Shown here one piece after another: positions 47,652 to 56,596 of a DNA stretch of 64,000 nucleotides (the first letter of the stretch is position 1; every line of letters starts with the position of its first letter). Source of the stretch: Flavobacterium sp. KACC 22763 (GTDB lineage Bacteria > Bacteroidota > Bacteroidia > Flavobacteriales > Flavobacteriaceae); the NCBI RefSeq assembly GCF_028736155.1, contig NZ_CP117879.1, forward strand, positions 1,364,001 through 1,428,000. Direction: 5' to 3'. Made by a program: the position numbers and the translations under genes. The notes beneath the pieces are model-generated. The model had not been told where the DNA came from and did not search any database. It was given only the letters and a program-made list of their open reading frames with translations.

Positions 47652-49484
47652 ATGTCTTTAAACTACAAAATACTGTTTTTTATTTTGTTTTGCTTTTTTT
47701 TACAAAGCGGATATGCTCAGGTAGATCAAAATAAAAAAGAGCCCAAAAAAGAGAAAGATACCACTGAAATCTATACTAAAATTAGAAATTATTCTAAGAA
47801 AAATAAGTTTACGCAGGCAATGCATAAATTGTTTTTTAGATCTAAAAAGCCAAAGAAAAAAGACGAACTGCTTGTACCGCTTGATTCTACAAATTACGAT
47901 GGAAAAATTATTCGAAAGATCAATATTATTACTTTAGATCCGTTTGGTCATTCTGTTGCCGATACCACTCAGATTCCCAAAAACTGGGGAGAAAGAATGG
48001 GTAATAGACTTCACTTAAAAACAAAAAAAATAGCTATCTATAATTTATTGCTTTTTAAGAAAAATACGCCTTACAACACCTATAAAGTATTGGAATCTGA
48101 GCGTTTAATTCGTGCCCAACGATATGTTACAGCGGTTAGAATTTCGAATCAATCGGTGGGACAAGCTTCAGATTCTGTAGATGTTACCATTCGGGTTTTA
48201 GATTCTTGGAGTACCATTCCGAGATTTTCGATTTCTAGCAGCCAGATGTCGATTGGTTTTAAAGAAAAAGACTTTTTTGGAACTGGACAGCAATTAGAAT
48301 ATCGTTTTACCAATCGTTTTGATGATGGACGAAATGCCAATGAGGCAACATACACGATCCCAAATATTAAAAATACTTACATCGGTACTGTGTTTCATTA
48401 CAATATGGATTTGGATAATAACTATATTAAAAGTATAGATATTGAGCGAGACTTCTACTCTCCTTTGACTAAATGGGCTGGTGGATTTTATATTGATGAA
48501 AGTTTTAGAAAGGATACATTACAAGCACCCGATTCTACATTTGCTTATCAGCCTAAAAAGTACACTTCGCAAGACGTTTGGGCTGGACGAGCTTTTAAAA
48601 TGTATGAAGACAGCAATCATGCCATAACCAATTTGATTACAACAGCGCGCTTTTTGAATGTAAATTATAGCGAATCGCCTTCTGAGATTTACGATCCGAA
48701 TCATTTTTATTCTTCAGAAAAACTAATTCTCAGCGGAATCGGACTGAATACGCGAAAATTTATCAAAGACAGCTATATTTTTCGAAATGGGCAGACAGAA
48801 GACGTCCCTATAGGAAGAATATACGGTGTAACTTTTGGCTATCAGTATAAAAATACTTTTTGGAGGCCTTATGTTGGTGCTCAATTTTCTTTTGGAAATT
48901 ATTATCGCTTAGGTTTTCTAAGTATGAATTTTGAAGCTGGAACTTTTTTTCATCAATCCAAGACCTATCAAACTTCATTTCTGTTTGAATCTAATTATTT
49001 TACGAAATTATTCAGCATAGGAAATTGGAAACTTAGACAATTTATAAATCCGAAAGTTGTAATTGGAATAAATCGAGATGATATTATTGGAGATCAGTTA
49101 AATATAAATGAAGAAAACGGAATTCCAGGATTCAACAGTTATTTGTACGGAACAAGTAAAGCACTTTTATCATTGCAGACACAAACATATTCGCCGCACT
49201 CTTTACTTGGATTTCGTTTAAACCCATTTTTTAATTATTCAATTGCAGTACTAGGAAGTCCAGAAATGGCAATGACAAAAAGCAAACCTTATTCTAAACT
49301 TACTGTAGGATTATTAATTAGCAATGACTATTTGGTTTTCAGTTCATTTCAGCTTTCACTTTCTTATTATCCGAGTATTCCGCAACAGGGAGATAATGTT
49401 TTCAAGACAAATACTTTTGAAACTACCGATTATGGATTGCAGAGTTTTGAGTTGGCAAAACCTAGAGTGGTTAATTACAAGTAA
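47652..49484 (+). CDS. Outer-membrane Omp85-like protein with a short POTRA region
   Basis: The 610-residue protein has a signal peptide ending at about SGYAQ (residue 22) and a Lys-rich linker. One POTRA-like domain follows (about 85-190, with KIIRKINIITLDPFGHS and VRISNQSVGQASDSVDVTIRVLD), then a long beta-barrel region (about 200-600) of alternating aromatic strands. It resembles the TamA/BamA superfamily but is shorter. It may insert or export envelope components. I do not recognise a finer subfamily. Confidence 0.75.
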   Translation: MSLNYKILFFILFCFFLQSGYAQVDQNKKEPKKEKDTTEIYTKIRNYSKKNKFTQAMHKLFFRSKKPKKKDELLVPLDSTNYDGKIIRKINIITLDPFGHSVADTTQIPKNWGERMGNRLHLKTKKIAIYNLLLFKKNTPYNTYKVLESERLIRAQRYVTAVRISNQSVGQASDSVDVTIRVLDSWSTIPRFSISSSQMSIGFKEKDFFGTGQQLEYRFTNRFDDGRNANEATYTIPNIKNTYIGTVFHYNMDLDNNYIKSIDIERDFYSPLTKWAGGFYIDESFRKDTLQAPDSTFAYQPKKYTSQDVWAGRAFKMYEDSNHAITNLITTARFLNVNYSESPSEIYDPNHFYSSEKLILSGIGLNTRKFIKDSYIFRNGQTEDVPIGRIYGVTFGYQYKNTFWRPYVGAQFSFGNYYRLGFLSMNFEAGTFFHQSKTYQTSFLFESNYFTKLFSIGNWKLRQFINPKVVIGINRDDIIGDQLNINEENGIPGFNSYLYGTSKALLSLQTQTYSPHSLLGFRLNPFFNYSIAVLGSPEMAMTKSKPYSKLTVGLLISNDYLVFSSFQLSLSYYPSIPQQGDNVFKTNTFETTDYGLQSFELAKPRVVNYK

Positions 49485-49570
49485 TTTTTTTTATTTTTTT
49501 TAAGAAATTTTTAAAAGCACTAAAAACTCTAAATATCAACGAATTAAAGCTATTGATGCTTTTAATTTAT

Positions 49571-49604
49571 TCGACGAAATGCATTTTTATCCGACAAAAT
49601 ACAT
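49571..49604 (+). promoter_or_regulatory. Two direct repeats 20 bp apart upstream of a sigma-54-like promoter
   Basis: TCGACGAAATGCAT (49571-49584) and CCGACAAAATACAT (49591-49604) are similar 14-bp units spaced by two helical turns, so a regulator could bind both on one DNA face. Confidence 0.35.
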
Positions 49605-49617
49605 CGTAACATTTTTT

Positions 49618-49634
49618 TTGGCACAGTATATGAA
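49618..49634 (+). promoter_or_regulatory. Sigma-54-like -24/-12 promoter
   Basis: TTGGCAC (49618-49624) is followed by five bases and ATGAA, placing G 12 bases after the first G of the GG pair as in sigma-54 promoters. The -12 reads GA rather than GC. The expected start near 49644 leaves a leader of about 31 nt before the ATG at 49675. Confidence 0.4.
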
Positions 49635-49674
49635 TATCCCTATTCAAGATTAACATTTAAAAAAAACAAAAAAG

Positions 49675-50193
49675 ATGAAAACGATAAAATTAGCAATCGC
49701 CGGATTATTTCTACTGGTTGCAAACGCCACACAAGCCCAAGTATCGATAAACGTAAATATTGGAAATCCACCAGCTTGGGGTCCAGTGGGATATACAGAT
49801 ATGGAATACTATTATCTGCCAGATATTGAAGCTTACTACGATGTTCGTGCTGCTCAATTTATCTATTTCGGAGGAGGAAGATGGGTAAGAACAACTTACT
49901 TACCTAGACAATATAGAAACTATGATTTGTACGGAGGTTATAAAGTAGTTTTGACAGACTATCATGGAAGAGCGCCTTATACATACTTTGACCGTCATAG
50001 AGTAAAATACTATAAAGGATATTATGGAGCTCCACAAAGACCATACAGACCGAGACCAGTATATGGTTATGACGATAGAAGAGATTACAAACGTTATGAT
50101 AAACACTATGATAAGCATCATAACAAACACGATCGCGATGACCACGATGACGATCACGGTCACGGACATGGACATGGACACGGAAGAAGATAA
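49675..50193 (+). CDS. Secreted tyrosine-rich protein with His/Asp-rich tail
   Basis: The 172-residue protein has a signal peptide ending near TQAQ (residue 22). A tyrosine-rich middle contains MEYYYLPDIEAYYDVRAAQFIYF and HRVKYYKGYYGAP. From about residue 135 the tail is made of D, H, K and R, including five HG/GH repeats near the end. Similar flavobacterial proteins are secreted and of unknown function. The tail could bind divalent metal or polyanions. It is preceded by a sigma-54-like promoter and ends at a clear terminator, so it is monocistronic. Confidence 0.75.
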   Translation: MKTIKLAIAGLFLLVANATQAQVSINVNIGNPPAWGPVGYTDMEYYYLPDIEAYYDVRAAQFIYFGGGRWVRTTYLPRQYRNYDLYGGYKVVLTDYHGRAPYTYFDRHRVKYYKGYYGAPQRPYRPRPVYGYDDRRDYKRYDKHYDKHHNKHDRDDHDDDHGHGHGHGHGRR

Positions 50194-50220
50194 ATACTAA
50201 ATTATTAGCAATCAACACAA

Positions 50221-50253
50221 GAGAGTATCAAATAAATGATACTCTCTTTTTTT
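50221..50253 (+). terminator. Terminator of the His/Tyr-rich protein gene
   Basis: GAGAGTATCA (50221-50230) pairs with TGATACTCTC (50237-50246), followed by seven T. Confidence 0.9.
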
Positions 50254-50340
50254 GTGGCAATTTAATTTTGAACTTTTGTTAAAAAACTGTAATTCGTATA
50301 TAAATCACTGAAAAACAACTTGTTTTACTAAAATTAACCT

Positions 50341-50369
50341 TTGTTTAATGTGATTATGATATATATTTG
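50341..50369 (+). promoter_or_regulatory. Promoter of the propeller lipoprotein gene
   Basis: TTG at 50341-50343, an 18-base spacer and TATATTTG at 50362-50369 match the flavobacterial consensus. The ATG follows at 50401. Confidence 0.7.
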
Positions 50370-50400
50370 CGCCGAATTTTAAAATCCAAAAAAGAAATTT

Positions 50401-52026
50401 ATGAAAAAGAATGTTTATTTGCTTTCATTTTTAGCAATGTCACTGTTAATAGGATGTGACGATAACAATGACAACAAAAACGATGGACAATCGTCAAATA
50501 ACATTACTATTACCTCAGATCAATCTGCTTTAAATCAAAGACTTGACTTAACTAATTCAGGGGTAATTTCGATCGAAAATGGTTCTTTGGCAGGAAAATC
50601 TGCAGAGACAGCCAACACTTCTTTTCCTTTAGTTCAAATTGCAGAAGTTAAACCTCCTGTTGATGCTAACGGAAGAACACTACAAGCCAGCCATGTTACA
50701 GTAAACGGAAATTATGCTTATGTTTCTTATATTATGAGAGGCGATGCCTATTCTGGAGCTATTGATGTGATTGATGTTTCAGATCCTTACAAACCAAAAT
50801 TGGTTACGTCTGCTTTAATTCCAAATACTGATATTACGTCTCTTACTTTTTCTGGTTCAAACTTAATTATCGGAGCTGCGAAAGATGTAGACAAAGATCC
50901 GCTTCTTTCTACAAATCCTGCTATTGTTCTTAACATGGAATTAAGCTCTGGGTTGCTTACAGATAAATTAAAAACCAATTATTTAGAGAATAGAGTTACA
51001 ACAGATGTGGCAGCAAATACTTCTAATTATTTTGCTGTAACTGGAGATAACGGAAGTTTATTCAAACTAAGCAGTTCAACTAAAGAAATTACTGGAAAAA
51101 CAGCTGTAGCCGACTTACGTTCTATCGCTTTAACAAATGACAAAGTGGTAACGTTAAGCGGAACAAAGGGCGTTAATATTTACAATCAGTCAACTCTTGC
51201 TTTGCAAAAAAGCTTTACAACTTCTACTGATATTAGCGGTGCAAAAAGAACAATGGATATTGACGGATCAAAACTTTTTGTTTCTGAAGGGGCAAATGGT
51301 CTTGGTGTATACGACATTAACAGCGGATCTAAATTGCAAAGCATTGCCATTGCAACAGCTGGAGAAGACAATGTAACAAATGCAGTTTCTTTTAATGATG
51401 GTTATGCTTTTGTGGCAAACGGCGCTCTTGGCTTAAACGTTTATCAATCTGCAACACAGCTTAATTTGTTAGGTTCTGTTGGAATTGCTGGTTCATCAAA
51501 CTATGTAAAATCAAGCGGTAATTATATTTATGTGGCGAGCGGTACAGGCGGTTTGAAAATCATTAAAATGGAAAAACCAAATACCACTTTTGCAAATTGT
51601 ACTTCTTATATTGTCTACAATCAAGGTAAAGATTTGATTTTGAATTCTAATGATATAAAATCATACCAAGGAGCAACTGCTATTAATTCGGCAATTATTA
51701 ATTCTGGTGCTGTTTTAACGCATTGTGGTTCTATTGCAATTCAAAATGGCCTGATTTTAAACAGTGGTGGTACTTTTAATATGACAGGGAGTTTATCACA
51801 AGGAAAATATCAGCAATCAAATCCTACGGAGTTAATTATCAATAATAATGCTCTTTTACAGATTGAAGGTTCTGTTGTAATCTGGGGAGATTTGAGATTA
51901 AATAGTGGTGCTAAAATTAATTTCATTGGAAATAATTCTTCTATAACCATCTATGGAAAAGTTACCAAAGGAAGCAATGTAACCATTACAGGAACTTACA
52001 AAGACACTGAAAATAAATTGAAGTAA
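50401..52026 (+). CDS. Beta-propeller (LVIVD-type) lipoprotein
   Basis: The 541-residue lipoprotein has its acylated cysteine at C19 in SLLIGCDD and an Asp/Asn-rich linker. Repeated strand patterns such as VTVNGNYAYVSYIM, IDVIDVSDPYKPKLV and VSFNDGYAFVANGALGLNVY form a propeller of LVIVD-like blades (about 70-395). A C-terminal region (about 400-541) with regular N-rich turns (LILNSGG, DLRLNSGAKINFIG) looks like a short beta-helix. It is probably a surface protein. It has its own promoter and terminator. Confidence 0.8.
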   Translation: MKKNVYLLSFLAMSLLIGCDDNNDNKNDGQSSNNITITSDQSALNQRLDLTNSGVISIENGSLAGKSAETANTSFPLVQIAEVKPPVDANGRTLQASHVTVNGNYAYVSYIMRGDAYSGAIDVIDVSDPYKPKLVTSALIPNTDITSLTFSGSNLIIGAAKDVDKDPLLSTNPAIVLNMELSSGLLTDKLKTNYLENRVTTDVAANTSNYFAVTGDNGSLFKLSSSTKEITGKTAVADLRSIALTNDKVVTLSGTKGVNIYNQSTLALQKSFTTSTDISGAKRTMDIDGSKLFVSEGANGLGVYDINSGSKLQSIAIATAGEDNVTNAVSFNDGYAFVANGALGLNVYQSATQLNLLGSVGIAGSSNYVKSSGNYIYVASGTGGLKIIKMEKPNTTFANCTSYIVYNQGKDLILNSNDIKSYQGATAINSAIINSGAVLTHCGSIAIQNGLILNSGGTFNMTGSLSQGKYQQSNPTELIINNNALLQIEGSVVIWGDLRLNSGAKINFIGNNSSITIYGKVTKGSNVTITGTYKDTENKLK

Positions 52027-52046
52027 ATTTTTCAAAACCCTTATAG

Positions 52047-52084
52047 AAAAGCTGTTAGATTGGTTTCTAACAGCTTTTTTTGTT
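52047..52084 (+). terminator. Terminator of the propeller lipoprotein gene
   Basis: AAAAGCTGTTAG (52047-52058) pairs with CTAACAGCTTTT (52067-52078), followed by more T. Confidence 0.88.
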
Positions 52085-52157
52085 GTTTCTATTTAAAGAA
52101 AGGTATAATTATTGAGCGTTAACAATTCATTTAAATAATCTTACATGAAATAATTAC

Positions 52158-52165
52158 TATTTTTG
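52158..52165 (+). promoter_or_regulatory. -7 element of the PIG-L gene
   Basis: TATTTTTG matches TAnnTTTG, 31 bases before the ATG at 52197. No TTG is found at -33. Confidence 0.4.
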
Positions 52166-52196
52166 GAATGATTTCAAAAAATACCTAACATTTACC

Positions 52197-54728
52197 ATGC
52201 GAAAAATACAGATCCAGATCTTTCTTTTATTTTTTATCGGTTTTCAGGTTTCATTTGCACAGCAGCCACAAAAACCAAATTCAGTTGAAATTTACAATCA
52301 AATCAAGAAGTTAAACTTTTTAGGTTCTGTATTGTATGTTGCCGCACATCCTGACGATGAAAATACCAGAATGATTTCGTATTTAGCCAATGATATGAAT
52401 GCTAGAACAGGCTATTTGTCATTGACTCGCGGTGATGGAGGACAAAACTTAATCGGTCCTCAATTGCGTGAACTACTTGGTGTTATAAGAACACAAGAAT
52501 TAATTGAAGCGCGAAAAATTGACGGAGGAGAACAATTCTTTTCTAGAGCAAATGATTTTGGTTTTTCAAAAAATCCAGACGAAACTTTAGACATTTGGGA
52601 CAAAAACAAAGTCCTTGCCGATGTGGTTTGGACAATACGAAAATTCCAACCAGACATTATCATCAATCGTTTTGATCACCGTTCGCCAGGCACAACACAC
52701 GGGCATCATACTTCATCTGCAATGCTTAGCGTTGAAAGTTTTAAATTGACAAACGATCCTAAAGTTTATCCTGAACAATTAAAATATGTCTCACCTTGGC
52801 AGGTAAAACGACAATTCTTTAATCCGTCTTGGTGGTTTTACGGAAGTCAAGAAAAATTTGATGCCGCAAACAAATCTAAATTTACAAAGCTAGAAACAGG
52901 TGTTTACTACACGGGAATCGGAAAATCGAATCAAGAAATCGCAGCTTTAAGCCGAAGCCGTCACCAATCGCAAGGTTTTGGAAGTACGGGTGTTCGAGGT
53001 GAAGAAACTGAATATTTGGAACTTATAAATGGAGAAACTCCAAAAGAACGCGATAATTTATTTGACGGAATAGATACAAGCTGGAACCGCGTTAAAAACG
53101 GAAAACCAGTTGGCGATTTAATTTCATCAATCATTTCAAAATACGATTTCAGCCATCCTTCTGCCAGTATTCCAGATTTAGTTAAAGTTTACGCCATGAT
53201 CCAAGCTTTAGACGATACGCATTGGAAAGAGATTAAATCGGCAGCCATAAAAAACATTATCGCATCTTGTTCTGGTTTATATCTTGAAGCCGTTGCCAAT
53301 GAACAAGAAGCTACACCAGGAAGCACTATTAAATTAAGTCTTGAAGCTATAAATAGATGTTCTGTTGATATGCAGTTAGTTAGTGTAACCACGCTTCCAG
53401 ATAATAAAACGACAACTCAAAACAGCGTTTTAAAAAACAATAACGATCAAAAGATCAATCTGCAATTACAGCTTCCTAACGATATTGAATATACGCAGCC
53501 TTATTGGCTAAAAGAAAAAGCTACAGTTGGAATGTACACGGTTTCTAATCAAGAAAACATTGGTATTCCAGATATTATACGAGACACAAAAGTAATTTTT
53601 AACGTAAAAATCAACGATGTCGAAATTCCGTTTGAGCGTACTGTTGTATATAAATACAATGATGGCGTAAAAGGCGAAATGTATAATTTTCTTGATATTG
53701 TGCCAGAAGTTACAACTTCAATCTCAGAAAGAGTTTTAATTTTTGGAAATACAAAAAGTAAAATGGTTCCAGTAAAAGTTCGTGCAGGAAAAGATGATGT
53801 GAAAGGAAACCTACAATTAGAATTACCAAAAAGCTGGACGGTTTCACCAAAAGAAATTCCGTTTACTTTGGATAAAAAAGGTACAGAACAAATCTTTTAT
53901 TTTGAAGTAACTCCTCCTGTAAATCCAGAAGAAGTTACTGCAAAAAGTGTAGCAATTGTTGACAACAAACGTTTTGACAAAGACCAAACGATTATTGATT
54001 TTCCTCATATTACCAAACAAATGGTTCTGAAACCAGCGGAATCAAAATGCATTAGAATTGATTTGAAAATTTCTGGAGATGCCATTGCTTACATTATGGG
54101 TGCTGGAGATGAAGTTCCAGAAAGTTTAACTCAAATGGGATATAAAGTTTCTATCTTAAAACCAGAAGAAATTACGCCTCAAAAACTAGATTCTTTCAAC
54201 ACTGTAATTACAGGAGTCCGTGCCTATAATACTGTGAATGCTTTAGCAAACAAACAAAATATACTTTTCAATTTTGTTAAAAGCGGTAAAAATATGATTG
54301 TTCAATACAATACAAACGGAAAACTGGTTACGGATAAAATTGCACCATATTCGCTAAAATTATCAAATGACCGTGTGACAGAAGAAAATGCTAAAATTAC
54401 ATTCTTAGCGCCAAATCATCCTGTTTTAAATACGCCAAATAAAATCTCTGAAAAAGATTTTCAAGGTTGGACACAAGAGCAAGGTTTGTATTATCCAAAT
54501 GAATATGATCCTGCCTTCACTCCTATTATTTCATCACATGACAAAGGAGAATCTGCAAAAGATGGCGCTTTATTGGTCGCTCCATACGGAAAAGGATATT
54601 ATATTTACACTGGTTTAAGCTTCTTTAGAGAATTACCAGAAGGTGTTTCTGGAGCATATAGATTATTATCTAATATTATTTCTCTAAAACAGCCAATTGA
54701 AGCTCCAAAACAAGATTTAAAGCAGTAA
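52197..54728 (+). CDS. Large secreted PIG-L family deacetylase with ThuA/GATase-like C-terminus
   Basis: The 843-residue protein has a signal peptide (about 1-21) and an N-terminal PIG-L domain. The zinc motif is AHPDDE (H51, D53, D54), and GTTHGHH near 165-171 supplies another ligand. A central part (about 350-620) with NEW3-like and Ig-like strands follows. The last 210 residues (about 630-840, with YIMGAGDEVPESLTQMGYKV and APYGKGYYIYTGLSFFR) look like a class I glutamine-amidotransferase or ThuA-like fold. PIG-L enzymes remove N-acetyl groups from amino sugars. With a symporter downstream, it may process a sugar before uptake. Confidence 0.85.
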   Translation: MRKIQIQIFLLFFIGFQVSFAQQPQKPNSVEIYNQIKKLNFLGSVLYVAAHPDDENTRMISYLANDMNARTGYLSLTRGDGGQNLIGPQLRELLGVIRTQELIEARKIDGGEQFFSRANDFGFSKNPDETLDIWDKNKVLADVVWTIRKFQPDIIINRFDHRSPGTTHGHHTSSAMLSVESFKLTNDPKVYPEQLKYVSPWQVKRQFFNPSWWFYGSQEKFDAANKSKFTKLETGVYYTGIGKSNQEIAALSRSRHQSQGFGSTGVRGEETEYLELINGETPKERDNLFDGIDTSWNRVKNGKPVGDLISSIISKYDFSHPSASIPDLVKVYAMIQALDDTHWKEIKSAAIKNIIASCSGLYLEAVANEQEATPGSTIKLSLEAINRCSVDMQLVSVTTLPDNKTTTQNSVLKNNNDQKINLQLQLPNDIEYTQPYWLKEKATVGMYTVSNQENIGIPDIIRDTKVIFNVKINDVEIPFERTVVYKYNDGVKGEMYNFLDIVPEVTTSISERVLIFGNTKSKMVPVKVRAGKDDVKGNLQLELPKSWTVSPKEIPFTLDKKGTEQIFYFEVTPPVNPEEVTAKSVAIVDNKRFDKDQTIIDFPHITKQMVLKPAESKCIRIDLKISGDAIAYIMGAGDEVPESLTQMGYKVSILKPEEITPQKLDSFNTVITGVRAYNTVNALANKQNILFNFVKSGKNMIVQYNTNGKLVTDKIAPYSLKLSNDRVTEENAKITFLAPNHPVLNTPNKISEKDFQGWTQEQGLYYPNEYDPAFTPIISSHDKGESAKDGALLVAPYGKGYYIYTGLSFFRELPEGVSGAYRLLSNIISLKQPIEAPKQDLKQ

Positions 54729-54732
54729 AAAT

Positions 54733-54840
54733 ATGGAAGCCAAAAAGACAAAAAAATGGAAAAAAAGCTACACTTACGTCTTGATCGTTAATGCGATTTA
54801 CATAGCTATTTTTCTTTTAATCATGCAATTATACTCATAA
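54733..54840 (+). CDS. 35-residue single-helix membrane peptide
   Basis: The frame starts MEAKKTKKWKKSYTY and continues with one hydrophobic helix (about residues 14-32) to the end LYS, then TAA. The start lies 4 bp after the stop of the PIG-L gene, and the symporter ATG follows 3 bp after its own stop, so all three are tightly coupled. The basic N-terminus predicts an N-in topology. It could be an accessory subunit of the symporter, analogous in idea to the small partner proteins of some SSS carriers, but no sequence family is recognised. Confidence 0.65.
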   Translation: MEAKKTKKWKKSYTYVLIVNAIYIAIFLLIMQLYS

Positions 54841-54843
54841 CCT

Positions 54844-56568
54844 ATGCAGCTATTTGACTGGATCGTACTTATTGTAACACTATTATTTATTGTTGGATAT
54901 GGCTCTTGGAAAACCCGAGGGAGTAAAAACGTTGAAGATTTCATTTTAGGAAACAATGAAACACCTTGGTATACTGTAGGGCTTTCTGTAATGGCGACAC
55001 AAGCCAGCGCAATTACGTTCTTATCTACACCTGGACAAGCATATCACGACGGAATGGGTTTTGTTCAGTTTTATTTTGGTTTGCCAATTGCCATGATTGT
55101 CATTTGTTTGACTTTTATTCCACTTTATCATAAAAGTAAAGTTTTTACTGCATACGAATTTTTAGAACGAAGATTTGATGTCAAAACACGTTCACTTGCT
55201 GCTATTTTATTTTTAGTGCAAAGAGGTCTAGGAACTGGTTTAACCATTTATGCACCAGCTATTATTTTGTCTGCACTTTTGGGATGGAACTTAACCGGAA
55301 TGAACATCATTATCGGAGTTATGGTAATTATCTACACTTTTTCTGGTGGTACAAAAGCAGTTAACGTTACGCAAAAACAGCAGATGTTCGTTATCATGTC
55401 TGGAATGTTTATCACGTTTTTCTTGATACTGCATTATCTTCCAAACGATATGACTTTCAACAGCGCGCTACATATTGCAGGCGCTAATGATAAAATGAAT
55501 ATTGTTGATTTTTCTTTTGATCCCGAAGAAAAATATACTTTCTGGAGCGGTATTACAGGAGGTTTCTTCCTTGCTCTAGCCTATTTTGGTACAGACCAGT
55601 CTCAAGTTGGACGTTATTTATCTGGAAAATCGGTTCGTGAAAGCCAAATGGGATTAATTATGAATGGATTGCTTAAAGTGCCAATGCAGTTTTTTATTCT
55701 TTTGACAGGAGTTATGGTTTTTGTTTTTTTTCAATTCAATCCAGTGCCTTTAAATTTTAATCCGAATAATAAAATTGCAATTGAGAAGTCTCCTTACAAA
55801 CAGGAATATCATGTCTTAGAAGAAAAATTGGTAAAGCTTTCAGAAGATAAAAAAGTAATAAACTTATTATATATCGATCAGCTGAATCAAGATTATGACA
55901 ATCCAATTTTGCGTAAAGAATTGGTTGCATTATCAAATAAAGAAAAAGATCTACGCGATAAAGCCAAAGAAATCATTTCGAGAGCAGACAGTAATTCTGA
56001 AACTAATGATAAAGATTATGTATTCTTTCATTTCATTCTGCATTACTTACCAAAAGGCCTAATAGGATTGTTATTGGCCGTTATTCTTTCGGCTGCTATG
56101 TCTTCTACCGCTTCAGGATTAACAGCTTTGGCTTCTACGACAGCAATTGATATTTACAAACGAAATCAGAAAGAAGAAAAATCAGAGAAACATTATTTGC
56201 ATGTCACTAAGTTTTTCACTCTTTTCTGGGGAGTTATAGCAATACTTTTTGCTTGCGTTGGAACATTGTTTGAAAATTTAATTCAGCTTGTAAACATTAT
56301 TGGATCTATCTTTTACGGAACCGTTTTAGGAATCTTCCTTGTTGGTTTTTACACTAAAAAAGTTCAAGCAAAACCCATGTTTATTAGCGCCATTATTAGT
56401 CAGCTAACCATTTTTGTAATTTACTATTTCATGATTTACAGTCAGGAAAAATTAGGGTATTTATGGCTGAATTTTATTGGAGCAATTTTGACAATTGTAT
56501 TGGCGGTTTTACTTCAATTTTTGTTTTTCAGAGGGAAATCAGACAATAACGAGTTAGTAATCGAATAG
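54844..56568 (+). CDS. Sodium:solute symporter (SSS family)
   Basis: The 574-residue protein has about 13 membrane helices in the LeuT-type SSS fold. Its markers are LGNNETPWYTVGLSVMATQASAITF near the N-terminus and YFGTDQSQVGRYLSGKS in the middle. Between about residues 300 and 390 it carries an unusual soluble insertion rich in charged helix (EEKLVKLSEDKKV and NKEKDLRDKAKEI), likely a small coiled coil outside the membrane. The substrate may be a sugar or amino sugar, given the PIG-L deacetylase gene upstream. It is coupled to the 35-residue peptide gene. Confidence 0.88.
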   Translation: MQLFDWIVLIVTLLFIVGYGSWKTRGSKNVEDFILGNNETPWYTVGLSVMATQASAITFLSTPGQAYHDGMGFVQFYFGLPIAMIVICLTFIPLYHKSKVFTAYEFLERRFDVKTRSLAAILFLVQRGLGTGLTIYAPAIILSALLGWNLTGMNIIIGVMVIIYTFSGGTKAVNVTQKQQMFVIMSGMFITFFLILHYLPNDMTFNSALHIAGANDKMNIVDFSFDPEEKYTFWSGITGGFFLALAYFGTDQSQVGRYLSGKSVRESQMGLIMNGLLKVPMQFFILLTGVMVFVFFQFNPVPLNFNPNNKIAIEKSPYKQEYHVLEEKLVKLSEDKKVINLLYIDQLNQDYDNPILRKELVALSNKEKDLRDKAKEIISRADSNSETNDKDYVFFHFILHYLPKGLIGLLLAVILSAAMSSTASGLTALASTTAIDIYKRNQKEEKSEKHYLHVTKFFTLFWGVIAILFACVGTLFENLIQLVNIIGSIFYGTVLGIFLVGFYTKKVQAKPMFISAIISQLTIFVIYYFMIYSQEKLGYLWLNFIGAILTIVLAVLLQFLFFRGKSDNNELVIE

Positions 56569-56596
56569 ATTTTTAGAAAATCTATACTTTTATAAA

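Noticed and set aside
49900..50218. Two minus-strand ORFs of 93 and 104 residues opposite the His/Tyr-rich gene
   Set aside because: Low-complexity antisense translations of the repetitive HGHGHG and DKHD coding region; the sense frame has a signal peptide, promoter and terminator.
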